Shown in pieces: positions 13,673-21,293 of a stretch of DNA of 64,000 nucleotides. The position numbers were made by a program, and so were the translations under genes. Position 1 is the stretch's first letter, and each line of letters opens with the position of its first letter. The stretch is from assembly GCF_014656095.1 (NCBI RefSeq), contig NZ_BNBT01000018.1:1-64000 (forward strand), given 5' to 3'. The DNA comes from Streptomyces longispororuber (GTDB taxonomy: Bacteria; Actinomycetota; Actinomycetes; Streptomycetales; Streptomycetaceae). The notes under the pieces are model-generated. The model made no database searches, was not told the origin of the DNA, and saw only the letters and a list, made by a program, of their open reading frames with translations.

Positions 13673-14032
13673 GTCGCACACGGGGCGGCAGCGCCGTCCG
13701 ACATCGTCCGGGTACGCGGTCCCGTGGCCGGTGCCTGCCCGCCCACCGACGGGCCCGGTGTGATCACGGTGAGCTACCGACGGTGAGCGGTCTCCCGCCC
13801 CCTGGCGGCAACGCCGTGCGCCACCCCACGGCGACAGAAGACGAGGCACCACGGGCATCTCGTCACCGTGCCCCTGCCTCCTGAGCGGCGGATCGTCTCC
13901 CGCTTCGCCGCACGCCCCCTCTCTCCCTCCTTCTCTTTCTCTCTCTGTCTCCTTCCTTCTCTCCTCCACGCTCTCTCCGGCCACGGTATTCATATAGGCG
14001 GAATATCTTGAGCCCGCACTGACTACGCAATA
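13673..14032. other. Gene-free stretch with a pyrimidine tract
   Basis: No credible coding frame. From 13917 to 13980 the + strand is almost pure C/T (CTCCCTCC, TCTCTCTC types), about 60 bases. A similar tract precedes the cyclophilin gene near 39.4 kb. Confidence 0.6.
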
Positions 14033-14142
14033 GCGGCTGGTCCTGTCGGCGGCTCGGCCTGACAGTGGCTGCGCCTGACAGCGGCTGCGCCCGATAACGG
14101 TTGGGCTCGACAGTGACGGGCTCGATAGTGACTGTGCTCGGA
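14033..14142. repeat. Array of seven degenerate 15-16-bp repeats
   Basis: Units start at 14033, 14049, 14065, 14081, 14097, 14113 and 14128. Typical units are GCGGCTGCGCCTGACA and GTGACGGGCTCGATA; GGCT and C(T/C)GA(C/T)A are the most constant parts. The array ends 97 bases before the next gene's start. Confidence 0.75.
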
Positions 14143-14239
14143 ATGCCTCGTTGTCCGGTATGGCGCGCATTGCGTGCAGACATCAGGGCCTCCGGCCGCC
14201 CCCGGCCGGTTGGCAGGCAGCTCATCTTTAAGGACTTTC

Positions 14240-14479
14240 ATGCGACGAGCTTTCATGTCGGCCTTCATGACCGTGGCGACCCTGACCGTGGGAGCCGCGG
14301 GCAGCGCCCACGCCGTGGACGTAGCCGACGCTTCCACTCTGCGTGACCTGCCCATTCTTGCTCCCGACACGCTCACGGAACCGGTGGAGGGGGCCGCGGG
14401 CACGCCGTCGGGCCTGGTGACGGGCACCGCGGGCCAGAAGATGCGGCAGATGCTGCCGTCGACGGTGCGGATGGTCTGA
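14240..14479 (+). CDS. Small secreted protein, function unknown
   Basis: 79 aa. Signal peptide MRRAFMSAFMTVATLTVGAA with a likely cut after SAHA; the mature peptide is about 55 residues (VDVADASTLRDLP to the end), has no cysteines and is rich in Leu, Thr, Pro and Gly. ATG 14240 has AAGGA about 6 bases upstream. It resembles in style, but not in sequence, the secreted proteins at 34.0 kb. Function unknown. The upstream repeat array may control it. Confidence 0.7.
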   Translation: MRRAFMSAFMTVATLTVGAAGSAHAVDVADASTLRDLPILAPDTLTEPVEGAAGTPSGLVTGTAGQKMRQMLPSTVRMV

Positions 14480-14677
14480 GTCCCCTCCCGGCCGCCCTTC
14501 GTACGCGGTCAACGGCTCGGTGGGACGGAACACCGTCTGCCTTCTGTCACGAAGGCATATGAATCCGGCGACCGGGTGATTACTCACCCCACAGAGAAAC
14601 GCCGTGCACTGCATCCCGTTATTGCTGGTGCTGCTGTCTTCACCGAGACGCCGCCCGCACGCGAGGAAGGTAAAACC

Positions 14678-14965
14678 ATGAGCATGAAGAAGATCGTCGC
14701 TGGTTCCATGCTGACGCTGACGGCTACGGGGATCGCCGTCACGCCGGCCGTGGCCGACGAGGAGGTGCACGGTCACTACTCCCAGAACATCGAGATCATC
14801 CGTGACCTCTGCCCGACCATTCAGGACATCGACGTCCTGACCATCGAGGTGCTGGACGAGGCCCGTGCCTTCCAGTGCAACGAGGTCCGTCAGCACTCGA
14901 AGGTGCACGACAGCTCCTCCGCCCCCGCGCTGCCGCTCCTCGGTTCGGTGCAGAACCACGGCTGA
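14678..14965 (+). CDS. Secreted two-cysteine protein, copy 1 of a tandem family of three
   Basis: 95 aa. Signal peptide MSMKKIVAGSMLTLTATG, cut expected after TPAVA. The mature part begins DEEVHGHYSQNIEIIRDLC, continues with PTIQDIDVLTIEVLDEA and has a second cysteine in AFQCNEVRQ, so one disulfide is plausible. The tail SSSAPALPLLG is probably flexible. ATG 14678 has GAGGAAGG about 8 bases upstream. The two following genes are close paralogues, but this copy has a different upstream region. I do not recognise the family. It stands alone between its own promoter region and a terminator. Confidence 0.8.
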   Translation: MSMKKIVAGSMLTLTATGIAVTPAVADEEVHGHYSQNIEIIRDLCPTIQDIDVLTIEVLDEARAFQCNEVRQHSKVHDSSSAPALPLLGSVQNHG

Positions 14966-15020
14966 ACCCCCGGTCACCGTCCGACGGTGTTCCTGGAGTA
15001 ACCCCGCCGAGGGGAGCGAG

Positions 15021-15053
15021 CCCCGGGTCACGTGATCAGCACGTGGCCCGGGG
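15021..15053 (+). terminator. Terminator after copy 1
   Basis: 14-bp stem with one G-T pair, arms 15021-15034 and 15040-15053, followed by TTCTC. Confidence 0.75.
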
Positions 15054-15153
15054 TTCTCGCATGGCGCCGCGAGCCGGTCGCATTTTTGTTGCTGCAAGCG
15101 GATGAATGGCGTGCGGGAGCCGGAACCCCGCCGCCGGGAAGCCGGTTAACCGA

Positions 15154-15261
15154 CTGTCGGCGCTTATCACTAAGAGCCGCAGCATTCGCACGCAAGGAAG
15201 GCAACTCCATGAACGCCAAGAAGATTCTGGCTGGCTCGATGCTGACGCTGGCTGCTACCGG
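15154..15261 (+). repeat. 108-bp perfect direct repeat, first copy (second at 15689-15796)
   Basis: Identical to 15689-15796 at an offset of 535. It spans 55 bases of upstream sequence (including CGCTTATCACTAAG and the AAGGAAGG ribosome site) and the first 53 bases of the reading frame. This marks a recent duplication or gene conversion. Confidence 0.95.
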
Positions 15262-15490
15262 TGGGGCCGTGACGCCGGCCATGGCCGACGAAGAGGTGCA
15301 CGGCCACTACTCGCAGAACATCCAGATCATCCGTGACATCTGCCCGACCATTCAGGACATCGACGTCCTGACCATCGAGGTGCTGGACCAGGCCCGTGCC
15401 TTCCAGTGCAACGAGATCCGTCAGCACTCGAAGGTGTACGACGACTCGGCCGCCCCCGCGCTGCCGATCCTCGGCAAGGTCAACAACTAA
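15209..15490 (+). CDS. Secreted two-cysteine protein, copy 2 of three
   Basis: 93 aa, start MNAKKILAGSMLTLAATG, signal cleavage after TPAMA. The mature part is nearly the same as copies 1 and 3: DEEVHGHYSQNIQIIRDIC, then VLDQARAFQCNEIRQHSKV; the tail is APALPILGKVNN. Both cysteines are kept. The ribosome site AAGGAAGG is 7 bases upstream. It has its own terminator. Function unknown; the position beside the chaplin genes suggests a role at the cell surface, but nothing in the sequence proves it. Confidence 0.85.
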   Translation: MNAKKILAGSMLTLAATGGAVTPAMADEEVHGHYSQNIQIIRDICPTIQDIDVLTIEVLDQARAFQCNEIRQHSKVYDDSAAPALPILGKVNN

Positions 15491-15544
15491 AGCTCGGACA
15501 CTTGACCCGGCGTTCTGCGATGCCCTTTCGGTTGGGGCTCATGG

Positions 15545-15583
15545 GCCCCGGACCGTGTGCTCGCCACGCGGCCCGGGGCTTTT
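15545..15583 (+). terminator. Terminator after copy 2
   Basis: 15-bp stem with two G-T pairs, arms 15545-15559 and 15565-15579, followed by TTTT. Confidence 0.8.
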
Positions 15584-15688
15584 CCACCGCACCCTCGTAA
15601 CAGGGGCTCGCGCACCACCCGCATTACTGAAAGCGGGTGAATCGGCGCCATAGTGCGGAACCCCCCGGGCGGGAAGTCGGTTAGTAGG

Positions 15689-15796
15689 CTGTCGGCGCTT
15701 ATCACTAAGAGCCGCAGCATTCGCACGCAAGGAAGGCAACTCCATGAACGCCAAGAAGATTCTGGCTGGCTCGATGCTGACGCTGGCTGCTACCGG
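15689..15796 (+). repeat. 108-bp perfect direct repeat, second copy
   Basis: Identical to 15154-15261. Upstream of it the two regions are still similar (GGGAAG, CGGTTA) but no longer identical. Confidence 0.95.
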
Positions 15797-16025
15797 CGCG
15801 GCTGTCACGCCGGCCATGGCCGACGAAGAGGTGCACGGCCACTACTCTCAGAACATTGAGATCATCCGTGACGTCTGCCCGACCGTCCAGGACATCGACG
15901 TCCTGACCATCGAGGTGCTGGACGAGGCCCGTGCCTTCCAGTGCAACGAGGTCCGTCAGAAGTCGAAGGTGCACGACGACTCGTCCGCGCCGGCCCTTCC
16001 CATCCTCGGTGCCGTCATCGACTAA
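15744..16025 (+). CDS. Secreted two-cysteine protein, copy 3 of three
   Basis: 93 aa, identical to copy 2 through most of the signal peptide. The mature region differs from copy 2 at scattered sites (NIEIIRDVCPTVQD; VRQKSKVHDDSSAP) and is closer to copy 1 in places (NIEII, VLDEARAF), which suggests mixing between copies. Both cysteines and the DEEVHGHYSQN start of the mature protein are kept. Same AAGGAAGG site. Terminator with a TTCG loop downstream. Function unknown. Confidence 0.85.
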   Translation: MNAKKILAGSMLTLAATGAAVTPAMADEEVHGHYSQNIEIIRDVCPTVQDIDVLTIEVLDEARAFQCNEVRQKSKVHDDSSAPALPILGAVID

Positions 16026-16086
16026 TCGATACGGTTTGCCGGCAGGGCTCTCCGTCCGCTGACGGGGCATTCCCTACCGCACACTT

Positions 16087-16114
16087 CGGGGCCACTGTTT
16101 CGACAGTGGCCCCG
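16087..16114 (+). terminator. Terminator after copy 3
   Basis: 12-bp perfect stem, arms 16087-16098 and 16103-16114, closing a stable TTCG tetraloop. Confidence 0.85.
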
Positions 16115-16335
16115 CTCAGCATATCCACGTTCTTCGCCGTGCCGGTTCGAAATCCTTCGCCGTGGCCATTCGGGGCCGGGGGAGCCGGCGCATGGTCGCG
16201 GCCCGAGGGCGCGCACGCGGTGAACGGTCCCGGAGGGCGTGTCGGCGGTCCAACACCCACGCGTCCTTCCGGGGGCTGGAGGCTCCACGCGTCCTTCCAG
16301 AGGCTCACCGGGTGCGCCCTGCGCCTTCCGTCGCA
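16115..16335. other. Gene-free stretch
   Basis: No coding frame that I can support. It contains a near-repeat of CGCGTCCTTCC(G/A) at about 16259 and 16287. It separates the three-copy family from the leftward small secreted gene. Confidence 0.5.
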
Positions 16336-16374
16336 GCACGAGGCCCCTGATCGGAAAGATCAGGGGCCTCGTGC
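16336..16374. terminator. Strong terminator between convergent genes
   Basis: 17-bp perfect stem, arms 16336-16352 and 16358-16374, GGAAA loop, TTT on the + side. It lies 46 bases after the stop of the leftward gene and can act in both directions. Confidence 0.85.
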
Positions 16375-16420
16375 CGTTTCCGCGTCGGACGCGGGACCGC
16401 CGGGAGGTGCGAACCTCTTG

Positions 16421-16651
16421 TCAGTCGTCGTCCGCGTCGTCGGTCATCAGGAAGGCGCCGTGGTGCTTGGAGCCGCTGTAGATGCCGCCGCCCGACGAGC
16501 CGCGGACGTTGTCCCAGTCGCCGCCGCCCCGCTTGGCCGCGACGACCTCACGGTCGTCGGACTTGACGGAGGAGTCGGCGGCGGCCGAGCCGGTACCGAG
16601 CGCCAGCGCGGCCACGGCGACGACCGCGCAAGTAACAACCTTCTTCATCAT
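16421..16651 (-). CDS. Small secreted protein with acidic tail
   Basis: 76 aa. Signal peptide MMKKVVTCAVVAVAALALG, cut after SAAA. The mature part, about 50 residues, has charged DDREVVAAKRGGGDWDNVRG, a Gly/Ser patch SSGGGIYSGSKHHG and ends TDDADDD. No family is recognised. Start ATG 16651 follows GGAG by 6 bases; ATG 16648 directly behind it is also possible. It is divergent from the chaplin leader region. Confidence 0.7.
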   Translation of the reverse strand: MMKKVVTCAVVAVAALALGTGSAAADSSVKSDDREVVAAKRGGGDWDNVRGSSGGGIYSGSKHHGAFLMTDDADDD

Positions 16652-16816
16652 GCTTTCTCCGAGTCGAATGGTCGTGCCCATCCCCTGCATGGAACGGGCA
16701 TCCAGAACTCAGAATCTCCGCATTCGTTTCCGGTAATTCGCAATGCGCCGCCGCCTCACTCCTTCGTGATGTTTTGCACGGGCCATATGGGCTGCGCGGT
16801 AACCGGAGGAGCGTAA

Positions 16817-16960
16817 ATGAATGATTTTCGGAAAGAAGTACCCGTCGCAGCAAACGGGGGAAAGGCGTCATCGCGTCGATCCTGCGGTTTCCTCATGCGT
16901 TTCTCCTCGTTGAACAGGCTCAGGAGAGAACTCGGTGTGACCCGAAGGGAAGCCAAGTGA
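16817..16960 (+). CDS. Putative 47-aa leader ORF overlapping the chaplin start
   Basis: ATG 16817 has GGAGGA at an ideal 6 bases. The frame runs 47 codons (MNDFRKEVPV ... LGVTRREAK) and its TGA overlaps the chaplin GTG as GTGA, the coupling arrangement used by real operon pairs here. Against it, only about 60 percent of third positions are G or C, low for Streptomyces coding DNA, and the peptide has no signal or domain. It could be a regulatory leader rather than a functional protein, or chance. I recognise no homologue. Confidence 0.35.
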   Translation: MNDFRKEVPVAANGGKASSRRSCGFLMRFSSLNRLRRELGVTRREAK

Positions 16961-17205
16961 AGCTCAGGAAGAGCGCGACGCTGGTCGCCGGTGCCGTCAT
17001 GTCTCTGGCCACGGGTGCCACTGCCTATGCCGATGCCGGGGCTCAGGGAGCCACCTACGGCTCGACCGCCAAGGACTCGGAGAGTTCCCTGTCGGGCAAC
17101 GTCGTCCAGGTGCCCGTGCACGTCCCCGTCAACGCCTGCGGCAACAGCATCAACGTCGTCGGCCTGCTGAACCCGGTGGCCGGCAACACCTGCGTCAACG
17201 ACTGA
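16957..17205 (+). CDS. Short chaplin (amyloid surface protein)
   Basis: 82 aa. Signal peptide MKLRKSATLVAGAVMSLATG, cut after TAYA. The chaplin domain (about 40-82) has SGNVVQVPVHVPVNACGNS, INVVGLLNPVAGNTC and the final VND, with the two conserved cysteines. Chaplins are secreted, assemble into amyloid fibres and lower surface tension so that aerial hyphae can rise. GTG 16957 has AAGGGA 6 bases upstream. Length and single domain make it a short chaplin (ChpD-H class); which one cannot be told. Confidence 0.95.
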   Translation: MKLRKSATLVAGAVMSLATGATAYADAGAQGATYGSTAKDSESSLSGNVVQVPVHVPVNACGNSINVVGLLNPVAGNTCVND

Positions 17206-17235
17206 GAAGCGCGCGGCTCTGGCGCCGCGTCTGCA

Positions 17236-17268
17236 CCGGCCTCGGGACCCCAGACGTCCCGGGGCCGG
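17236..17268 (+). terminator. Hairpin between the two chaplin genes
   Basis: 13-bp stem with one G-T pair, arms 17236-17248 and 17256-17268. It may end or attenuate transcription from the short into the long chaplin gene. Confidence 0.6.
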
Positions 17269-17296
17269 CTCCACCGCACAGAGGAAGATCACTAGA

Positions 17297-18223
17297 TTGC
17301 GACAGGCCCTCAGCAAAGGCATGCTCTCCGCCGCCGCGGCGTCGAGCATCCTGTCTCTGTCCGGCTCGTCCGCCTTCGCCGCCGACGCGAGCGGACAGGC
17401 CCACGGTTCTCCCGGATTCTTGTCGGGCAACAACGTGCAGGCGCCGGTGCACGTGCCGGTCAACGTCTGCGGCAACACCGCCGACGCCGCGGCGGCCCTC
17501 AACCCCACGGGCGGCAACGACTGCGCCCACGGACAGCAGCCGGCGCCGCACCACCACGCGCCGCCCCGCAAGGTGACGCCCCACCACCCGCCGACCCACG
17601 GCCCGGACCGCCACGACGCCCCGGACCGCGGCCCCGCGAGCGGCACCTCCGACCGTACGGACGAGCACGGCCCCAGGGGCTACGGCGACCCCGGCCCCGA
17701 CCACGCCCACCGGCACACCGAAGCGCCGGGGCCCCGGACCGTGTCCTCGGCGTCCGCGGGCGGCAGCACGGCCAAGAGCGAGACCCACGGCTCCTCCGGG
17801 CTCCTCTCGGGCAACAGCCTCATGGCACCGCTCGGCGTGCCCCTCGACCTCTGCGGCAACACCGTGGACGTCGTGGGCGTCCTCAACCCGGCGCTCGGCA
17901 ACCGCTGTGAGACCCACGGCGCCGAGCCCGGGCCGCTCGCCCCGCACCCCGACAAGCCGAAGCCGCCACGGCACCCGGACCGCGCGAAGCCGCCCGCGGA
18001 GCACCCCGTGCAGCCCGTGGACGAGGCCGACCCGCGCGTCCCGCCGCGGACCGTGGACCGGGCCGAAGCGCCCGACGTCACGCCGGACATGGTGCCGAGT
18101 GCGGACGCCCTCGCGGAGACGGGCCTCGATGTGAGCCTCGTCACGGCCGCGTTCATGAGCGCGGGGCTGCTGGCGGGCGGCGCGGTGCTCTACCGGCGCG
18201 GCCGCGTGGCGGCCCGTCGCTGA
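17297..18223 (+). CDS. Long chaplin with two chaplin domains and LAETG sorting signal
   Basis: 308 aa. Signal peptide MRQALSKGMLSAAAASS, cut after AFA. First chaplin domain at about 38-78 (SGNNVQAPVHVPVNVCGNT, GGNDC), a Pro/His/Arg-rich linker, second domain at about 168-205 (SGNSLMAPLGVPLDLCGNT, LGNRC), a second Pro/Lys linker, then LAETG near residue 270, a membrane span and the RRGRVAARR tail. This is the architecture of ChpA-C, which sortase links to the cell wall. The class E sortases at 42.7-46.2 kb recognise LAxTG. The start is TTG 17297 with GAGGAAG 9 bases upstream. The first domain has Ala-rich changes (TADAAAALNP) in place of the usual hydrophobic INVVGLLNP. Confidence 0.93.
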   Translation: MRQALSKGMLSAAAASSILSLSGSSAFAADASGQAHGSPGFLSGNNVQAPVHVPVNVCGNTADAAAALNPTGGNDCAHGQQPAPHHHAPPRKVTPHHPPTHGPDRHDAPDRGPASGTSDRTDEHGPRGYGDPGPDHAHRHTEAPGPRTVSSASAGGSTAKSETHGSSGLLSGNSLMAPLGVPLDLCGNTVDVVGVLNPALGNRCETHGAEPGPLAPHPDKPKPPRHPDRAKPPAEHPVQPVDEADPRVPPRTVDRAEAPDVTPDMVPSADALAETGLDVSLVTAAFMSAGLLAGGAVLYRRGRVAARR

Positions 18224-18426
18224 CCCGGACCCGGCACCGCAGACCCCCCGCTCCACCGGAGACATCCGCTCGTCACCGAAGGCACCCCCGTCCCCCTCCC
18301 CGCATCCGCCCCGGCCCCAGCCAGCCGTTCGTAGTGGTGCGGCGACTCCCCCGAGTCGCCCCCCCCCCACCACTTTCGTACGTCAGGGGGCCGTCGCCAC
18401 GAGCCGTCGGGGGCACGCCCCGGCGG
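18224..18426. other. Convergent spacer with a run of ten C
   Basis: Gene-free. A C10 homopolymer lies at 18359-18368, prone to slippage or sequencing error. No clear terminator hairpin is seen. Confidence 0.5.
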
Positions 18427-19734
18427 TCAGCCGCCGCGGCCCGCTCGGTCGCACCCGGCCCCCGCCCCCTCCCGGCCCGACGCCGGTCCCGGCAGCACCG
18501 GCGGTGCGGGACGCGGCAGGCGTACGGGACCGCGCAGCCACGGCCCGCGCAGGTGCCGCGGGACGCGGCCGCCCAACTTGCCGAGGGCGTGGCGGCTCCA
18601 CAGGCGGCGCAGGGCCTGGCCGGGCGCGCGGTCGTCGTCGGCGTGCCAGGCGAGCTCCCGCGGGGCCGGCCGCTGCCCCGGCCGGAGCGCGGACAGCGGG
18701 GCGTAGTTCTCCACGACGAAGGTGCGGCCGGGCAGCGGGCTCGACGGGGGCACCGGGCGGCCCGTCAGGTCCAGGTGCTGGGCGCGCACGACGTCGAGGT
18801 CCGCCGCGTCCGCGAAGAGCCGGAACTGCGCTCCCGGCCGGGGGTTGAAGTCCAGGAGGTGGTAGGTGCCGGTCGCCGCGTCCGCACGGAAGTCCAGGTC
18901 GAAGACGCCCCGGTAGCCGATCCGGGTCAGCAGCCGGGCCGCCGCCTCCTGGAGCGCCGGGTTGGGCGTCCACTCGCCGCGTACGGTGATCCCCGCCGAG
19001 CGCGGCCAGGCGCTGAGCTTCCGGCCCGTCCCGCCGGCGTGGACGCGGCCGTCGCGGCCCACGTAGCCGTGGACGAACCAGTCGGCGCCGCCCCGCGCCG
19101 CCACGAACGCCTGGATCAGCAGCGGACAGCCCGCCTCCCCGCCACGGGCGAACAGGGCCGCCGCCTCGTGCGGCGAGCGCACCAGGACCGTGCTGTGCAG
19201 CCCGGCGCCGCGCGGCAGGCACCAGGGGCGGCTCCACTTCGCCACGGCCGTGGGGCCGAGGCTGCGCGCGGCGTCGGCCGCCTGACCCGCCGACCGCGGC
19301 ATCTCCGTACGGGGGTGCGGTACGCCCGCCGAGGCGCACAGCCGCGCCAGGACCGCCTTGTCGGCCACGCTCTCGGCGGTGCCGTCCGCCATCTCCGGGA
19401 GCAGGTACGGTCCGCTCAGCTCGCTCCGCAGGGTGTTCACGGCCAGGGCGCCCGCGTCGTCCAGGGGGATCAGGACGGCCGGGGCGCGCAGGTCCGCGGC
19501 CACCCGCCGCAGGGTGGCGGCGACCTCCGTCAGGGGCGCGTCGGGCCGGGCCGGCCGGTGCAGTCGGTGCAGGTAGCGGGAGCGGGACACGGGGGTGTGG
19601 GCGTCGTCGGCCACCAGGTGCACCTCGACTCCGGCGCGGCCCAACGAGCGCACCGCTCCCAGCGTTCCGTGGTGAAAGGAATTCCGGTCGGTCCGCAGCA
19701 GAACCGCCGGGACGCGTGTGTCGAGACGCTGCAC
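18427..19734 (-). CDS. ATP-grasp family ligase
   Basis: About 435 aa. The N-terminus MQRLDTRVPAVLLRTDRNS leads into a Rossmann-like preATP-grasp domain (GTLGAVRSLGRAGVEVHLV). The ATP-grasp part has PTAVAKWSRPW for nucleotide binding and a metal site GYRGVFDLDFRAD ... LLDFNPRPGAQF, so it should be active. Such enzymes join a carboxylate to an amine using ATP; the substrate is unknown, though this type occurs beside polysaccharide and cell-surface genes. GTG 19734 has AAGG 6 bases upstream; GTG 19740 is an alternative. It is divergent from the GH26-like gene over about 130 bases. It could modify a surface polymer made by the neighbouring operon, which is inference. Confidence 0.8.
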   Translation of the reverse strand: MQRLDTRVPAVLLRTDRNSFHHGTLGAVRSLGRAGVEVHLVADDAHTPVSRSRYLHRLHRPARPDAPLTEVAATLRRVAADLRAPAVLIPLDDAGALAVNTLRSELSGPYLLPEMADGTAESVADKAVLARLCASAGVPHPRTEMPRSAGQAADAARSLGPTAVAKWSRPWCLPRGAGLHSTVLVRSPHEAAALFARGGEAGCPLLIQAFVAARGGADWFVHGYVGRDGRVHAGGTGRKLSAWPRSAGITVRGEWTPNPALQEAAARLLTRIGYRGVFDLDFRADAATGTYHLLDFNPRPGAQFRLFADAADLDVVRAQHLDLTGRPVPPSSPLPGRTFVVENYAPLSALRPGQRPAPRELAWHADDDRAPGQALRRLWSRHALGKLGGRVPRHLRGPWLRGPVRLPRPAPPVLPGPASGREGAGAGCDRAGRGG

Positions 19735-19864
19735 TTTCACCCTTACTCTTCGCTCGCCCAAATGGAGCGATCTCTCGGAACCGAGGGTTAGGAACTCGTT
19801 TGGCGCAATACACATGTATATATGACTGAGCGTCAGTCGCGGCAGGCGGAAACGAGGAGGTTTC
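19735..19864. promoter_or_regulatory. Divergent promoter region with an AT-rich core
   Basis: CACATGTATATATGAC (19811-19826) is the AT-richest stretch of this area and lies between the two divergent genes; TATATAT may serve as a -10 element for the rightward gene. Confidence 0.4.
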
Positions 19865-21259
19865 ATGACCCCATACGGTCGCCGACGCGCGAAGCACGCG
19901 GCGTTTGTCGCAGGGGGAATCATTATGGCGTCCGTGGTCACGTGCGGGCCGGGGTACACGGTGGACAGCGGGCGGGAAAGCGCCGCACGGCACCTCTCGC
20001 CGATGGGCCCCGTGGCCCGGGCCCCCGCCGAACCGTCGCCCCCGGCCGCTCCCCCCGGCCCCGGCGCCTCCGACGCCCCGGCGGCCCCTGAGGCCTCCGG
20101 CGGACCGGGCGACCCCACCGCACCTGCTGCCCCTGCCGCGCCCGCCGTGCCCCAAGCCCCGGACGCGCCACCGGACTCGGAGGCGTCCCCCGCCTGGCCC
20201 GCCTTCGGCGCGTACCTCGACTACGGCCCGCGCGGCGTCTCGCGCATGGACGGGCTCAGCCGGTGGCTGGGCGGGGCGAAGCTGCGCGTGGGGCACACGT
20301 ACCTGCCGGGGGACCGGTGGAGCAACATCGCGGGGGCGCCGCGCTTCCTGGAGAGCTGGGCCGAGTGGCGGCGCCAGCGGGACGACCGGCTGTTCGTGCT
20401 GAACGTGCCGATGCTGGAGCGCAACGAGGACGGCGTCGAGGACGCCGTCGTCCGCGCCCAACTGCGGCGCGGGGCGGCCGGGGAGTTCGACGAGCACTAC
20501 CGGACCCTCGCCCGGCGCCTGGTCGGCCTGGGCGTGCCGGACACGGTGATCGTCCTGGGCTGGGAGATGAACGGCGTCACGTACACCCACCGGTGCGGGC
20601 CCGCCCCGAAGGCCTGGAAGTCGTACTGGAGGCGCATCGTCACGGTGATGCGGGAGGTGCCGGGGCAGAAATTCCGGTTCGATTTCACGCCGAGCCGGGG
20701 CCGGGACGCCATTCCGTGGCCGCGGTGCTATCCGGGGGACGACGTCGTCGACATCATCGGGATGGACTCCTACGACCAGCCGGAAGGGCTCTCGTTCGAC
20801 GAGCAGGTGTCCGAACCCTACGGACTGCAGTTCCACGCCGATTTCGCGGCGGAGCACAAGAAGCCCATCTCCTTTCCGGAGTGGGGGCTTTTCCGCAACG
20901 GCGACAATCCCACGTACATGCGCCGCATGTTGGCGTGGATGGACGAGAAGAAACCCCTCTACAACACGCTCACGGACTACTGCCCGCACGGCGTGTGGCA
21001 GTGCGGGTCCAACCCGAAGTCGGCGGCGGTCTACCGGGCCCTGCTGACCGGCCGGGGCGAGGGGCCGGGGCCCCGGCCGGTCGAGCCGCCGCAGCCCACC
21101 CAGCCCTCGCAGCCCGCGCAGCCCGCCAAGTGCGCTCCGCTCGAACTCGGCGACTGGGTCGAGTACTGGCTGGGCGGGAAGCTCTGCCTGCGGTTCGACT
21201 GGTGGCGCGGGGACGACGGCACCGGGGACGGGGCCCGCGGGGACGGGGCGGGCCGGTAG
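19865..21259 (+). CDS. Secreted GH26-like glycoside hydrolase
   Basis: 464 aa. The N-terminus has a basic start and a hydrophobic core (HAAFVAGGIIMASVVTC), then a Pro/Ala-rich linker to about residue 115. The catalytic TIM-barrel follows: VIVLGWEMNG near residue 235 gives the acid/base Glu and ISFPEWGLF near 340 the nucleophile, matching the GH26 pattern of two glutamates on beta-4 and beta-7. GH26 enzymes cut beta-mannan or related glucans. The C-terminal tail CAPLELGDWVEYWLGGKLC has two cysteines. Start ATG 19865 follows GAGGAGG by 4 bases. Beside an exopolysaccharide operon it may trim or release the polymer. Confidence 0.8.
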   Translation: MTPYGRRRAKHAAFVAGGIIMASVVTCGPGYTVDSGRESAARHLSPMGPVARAPAEPSPPAAPPGPGASDAPAAPEASGGPGDPTAPAAPAAPAVPQAPDAPPDSEASPAWPAFGAYLDYGPRGVSRMDGLSRWLGGAKLRVGHTYLPGDRWSNIAGAPRFLESWAEWRRQRDDRLFVLNVPMLERNEDGVEDAVVRAQLRRGAAGEFDEHYRTLARRLVGLGVPDTVIVLGWEMNGVTYTHRCGPAPKAWKSYWRRIVTVMREVPGQKFRFDFTPSRGRDAIPWPRCYPGDDVVDIIGMDSYDQPEGLSFDEQVSEPYGLQFHADFAAEHKKPISFPEWGLFRNGDNPTYMRRMLAWMDEKKPLYNTLTDYCPHGVWQCGSNPKSAAVYRALLTGRGEGPGPRPVEPPQPTQPSQPAQPAKCAPLELGDWVEYWLGGKLCLRFDWWRGDDGTGDGARGDGAGR

Positions 21260-21293
21260 GCCGCCGCCCCTCGCGCGTCGTGGTGGCGCGGGC

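Noticed and set aside
15021..15053. CACGTG elements as ParB (parS) sites
   Set aside because: The Streptomyces parS consensus GTTTCACGTGAAAC is not matched; these CACGTG sequences are arms of a terminator. I found no parS site in the window by eye.
18359..18368. C10 run as a phase-variation switch
   Set aside because: It lies between convergent stop codons, not within or before a gene, so it cannot switch a frame.
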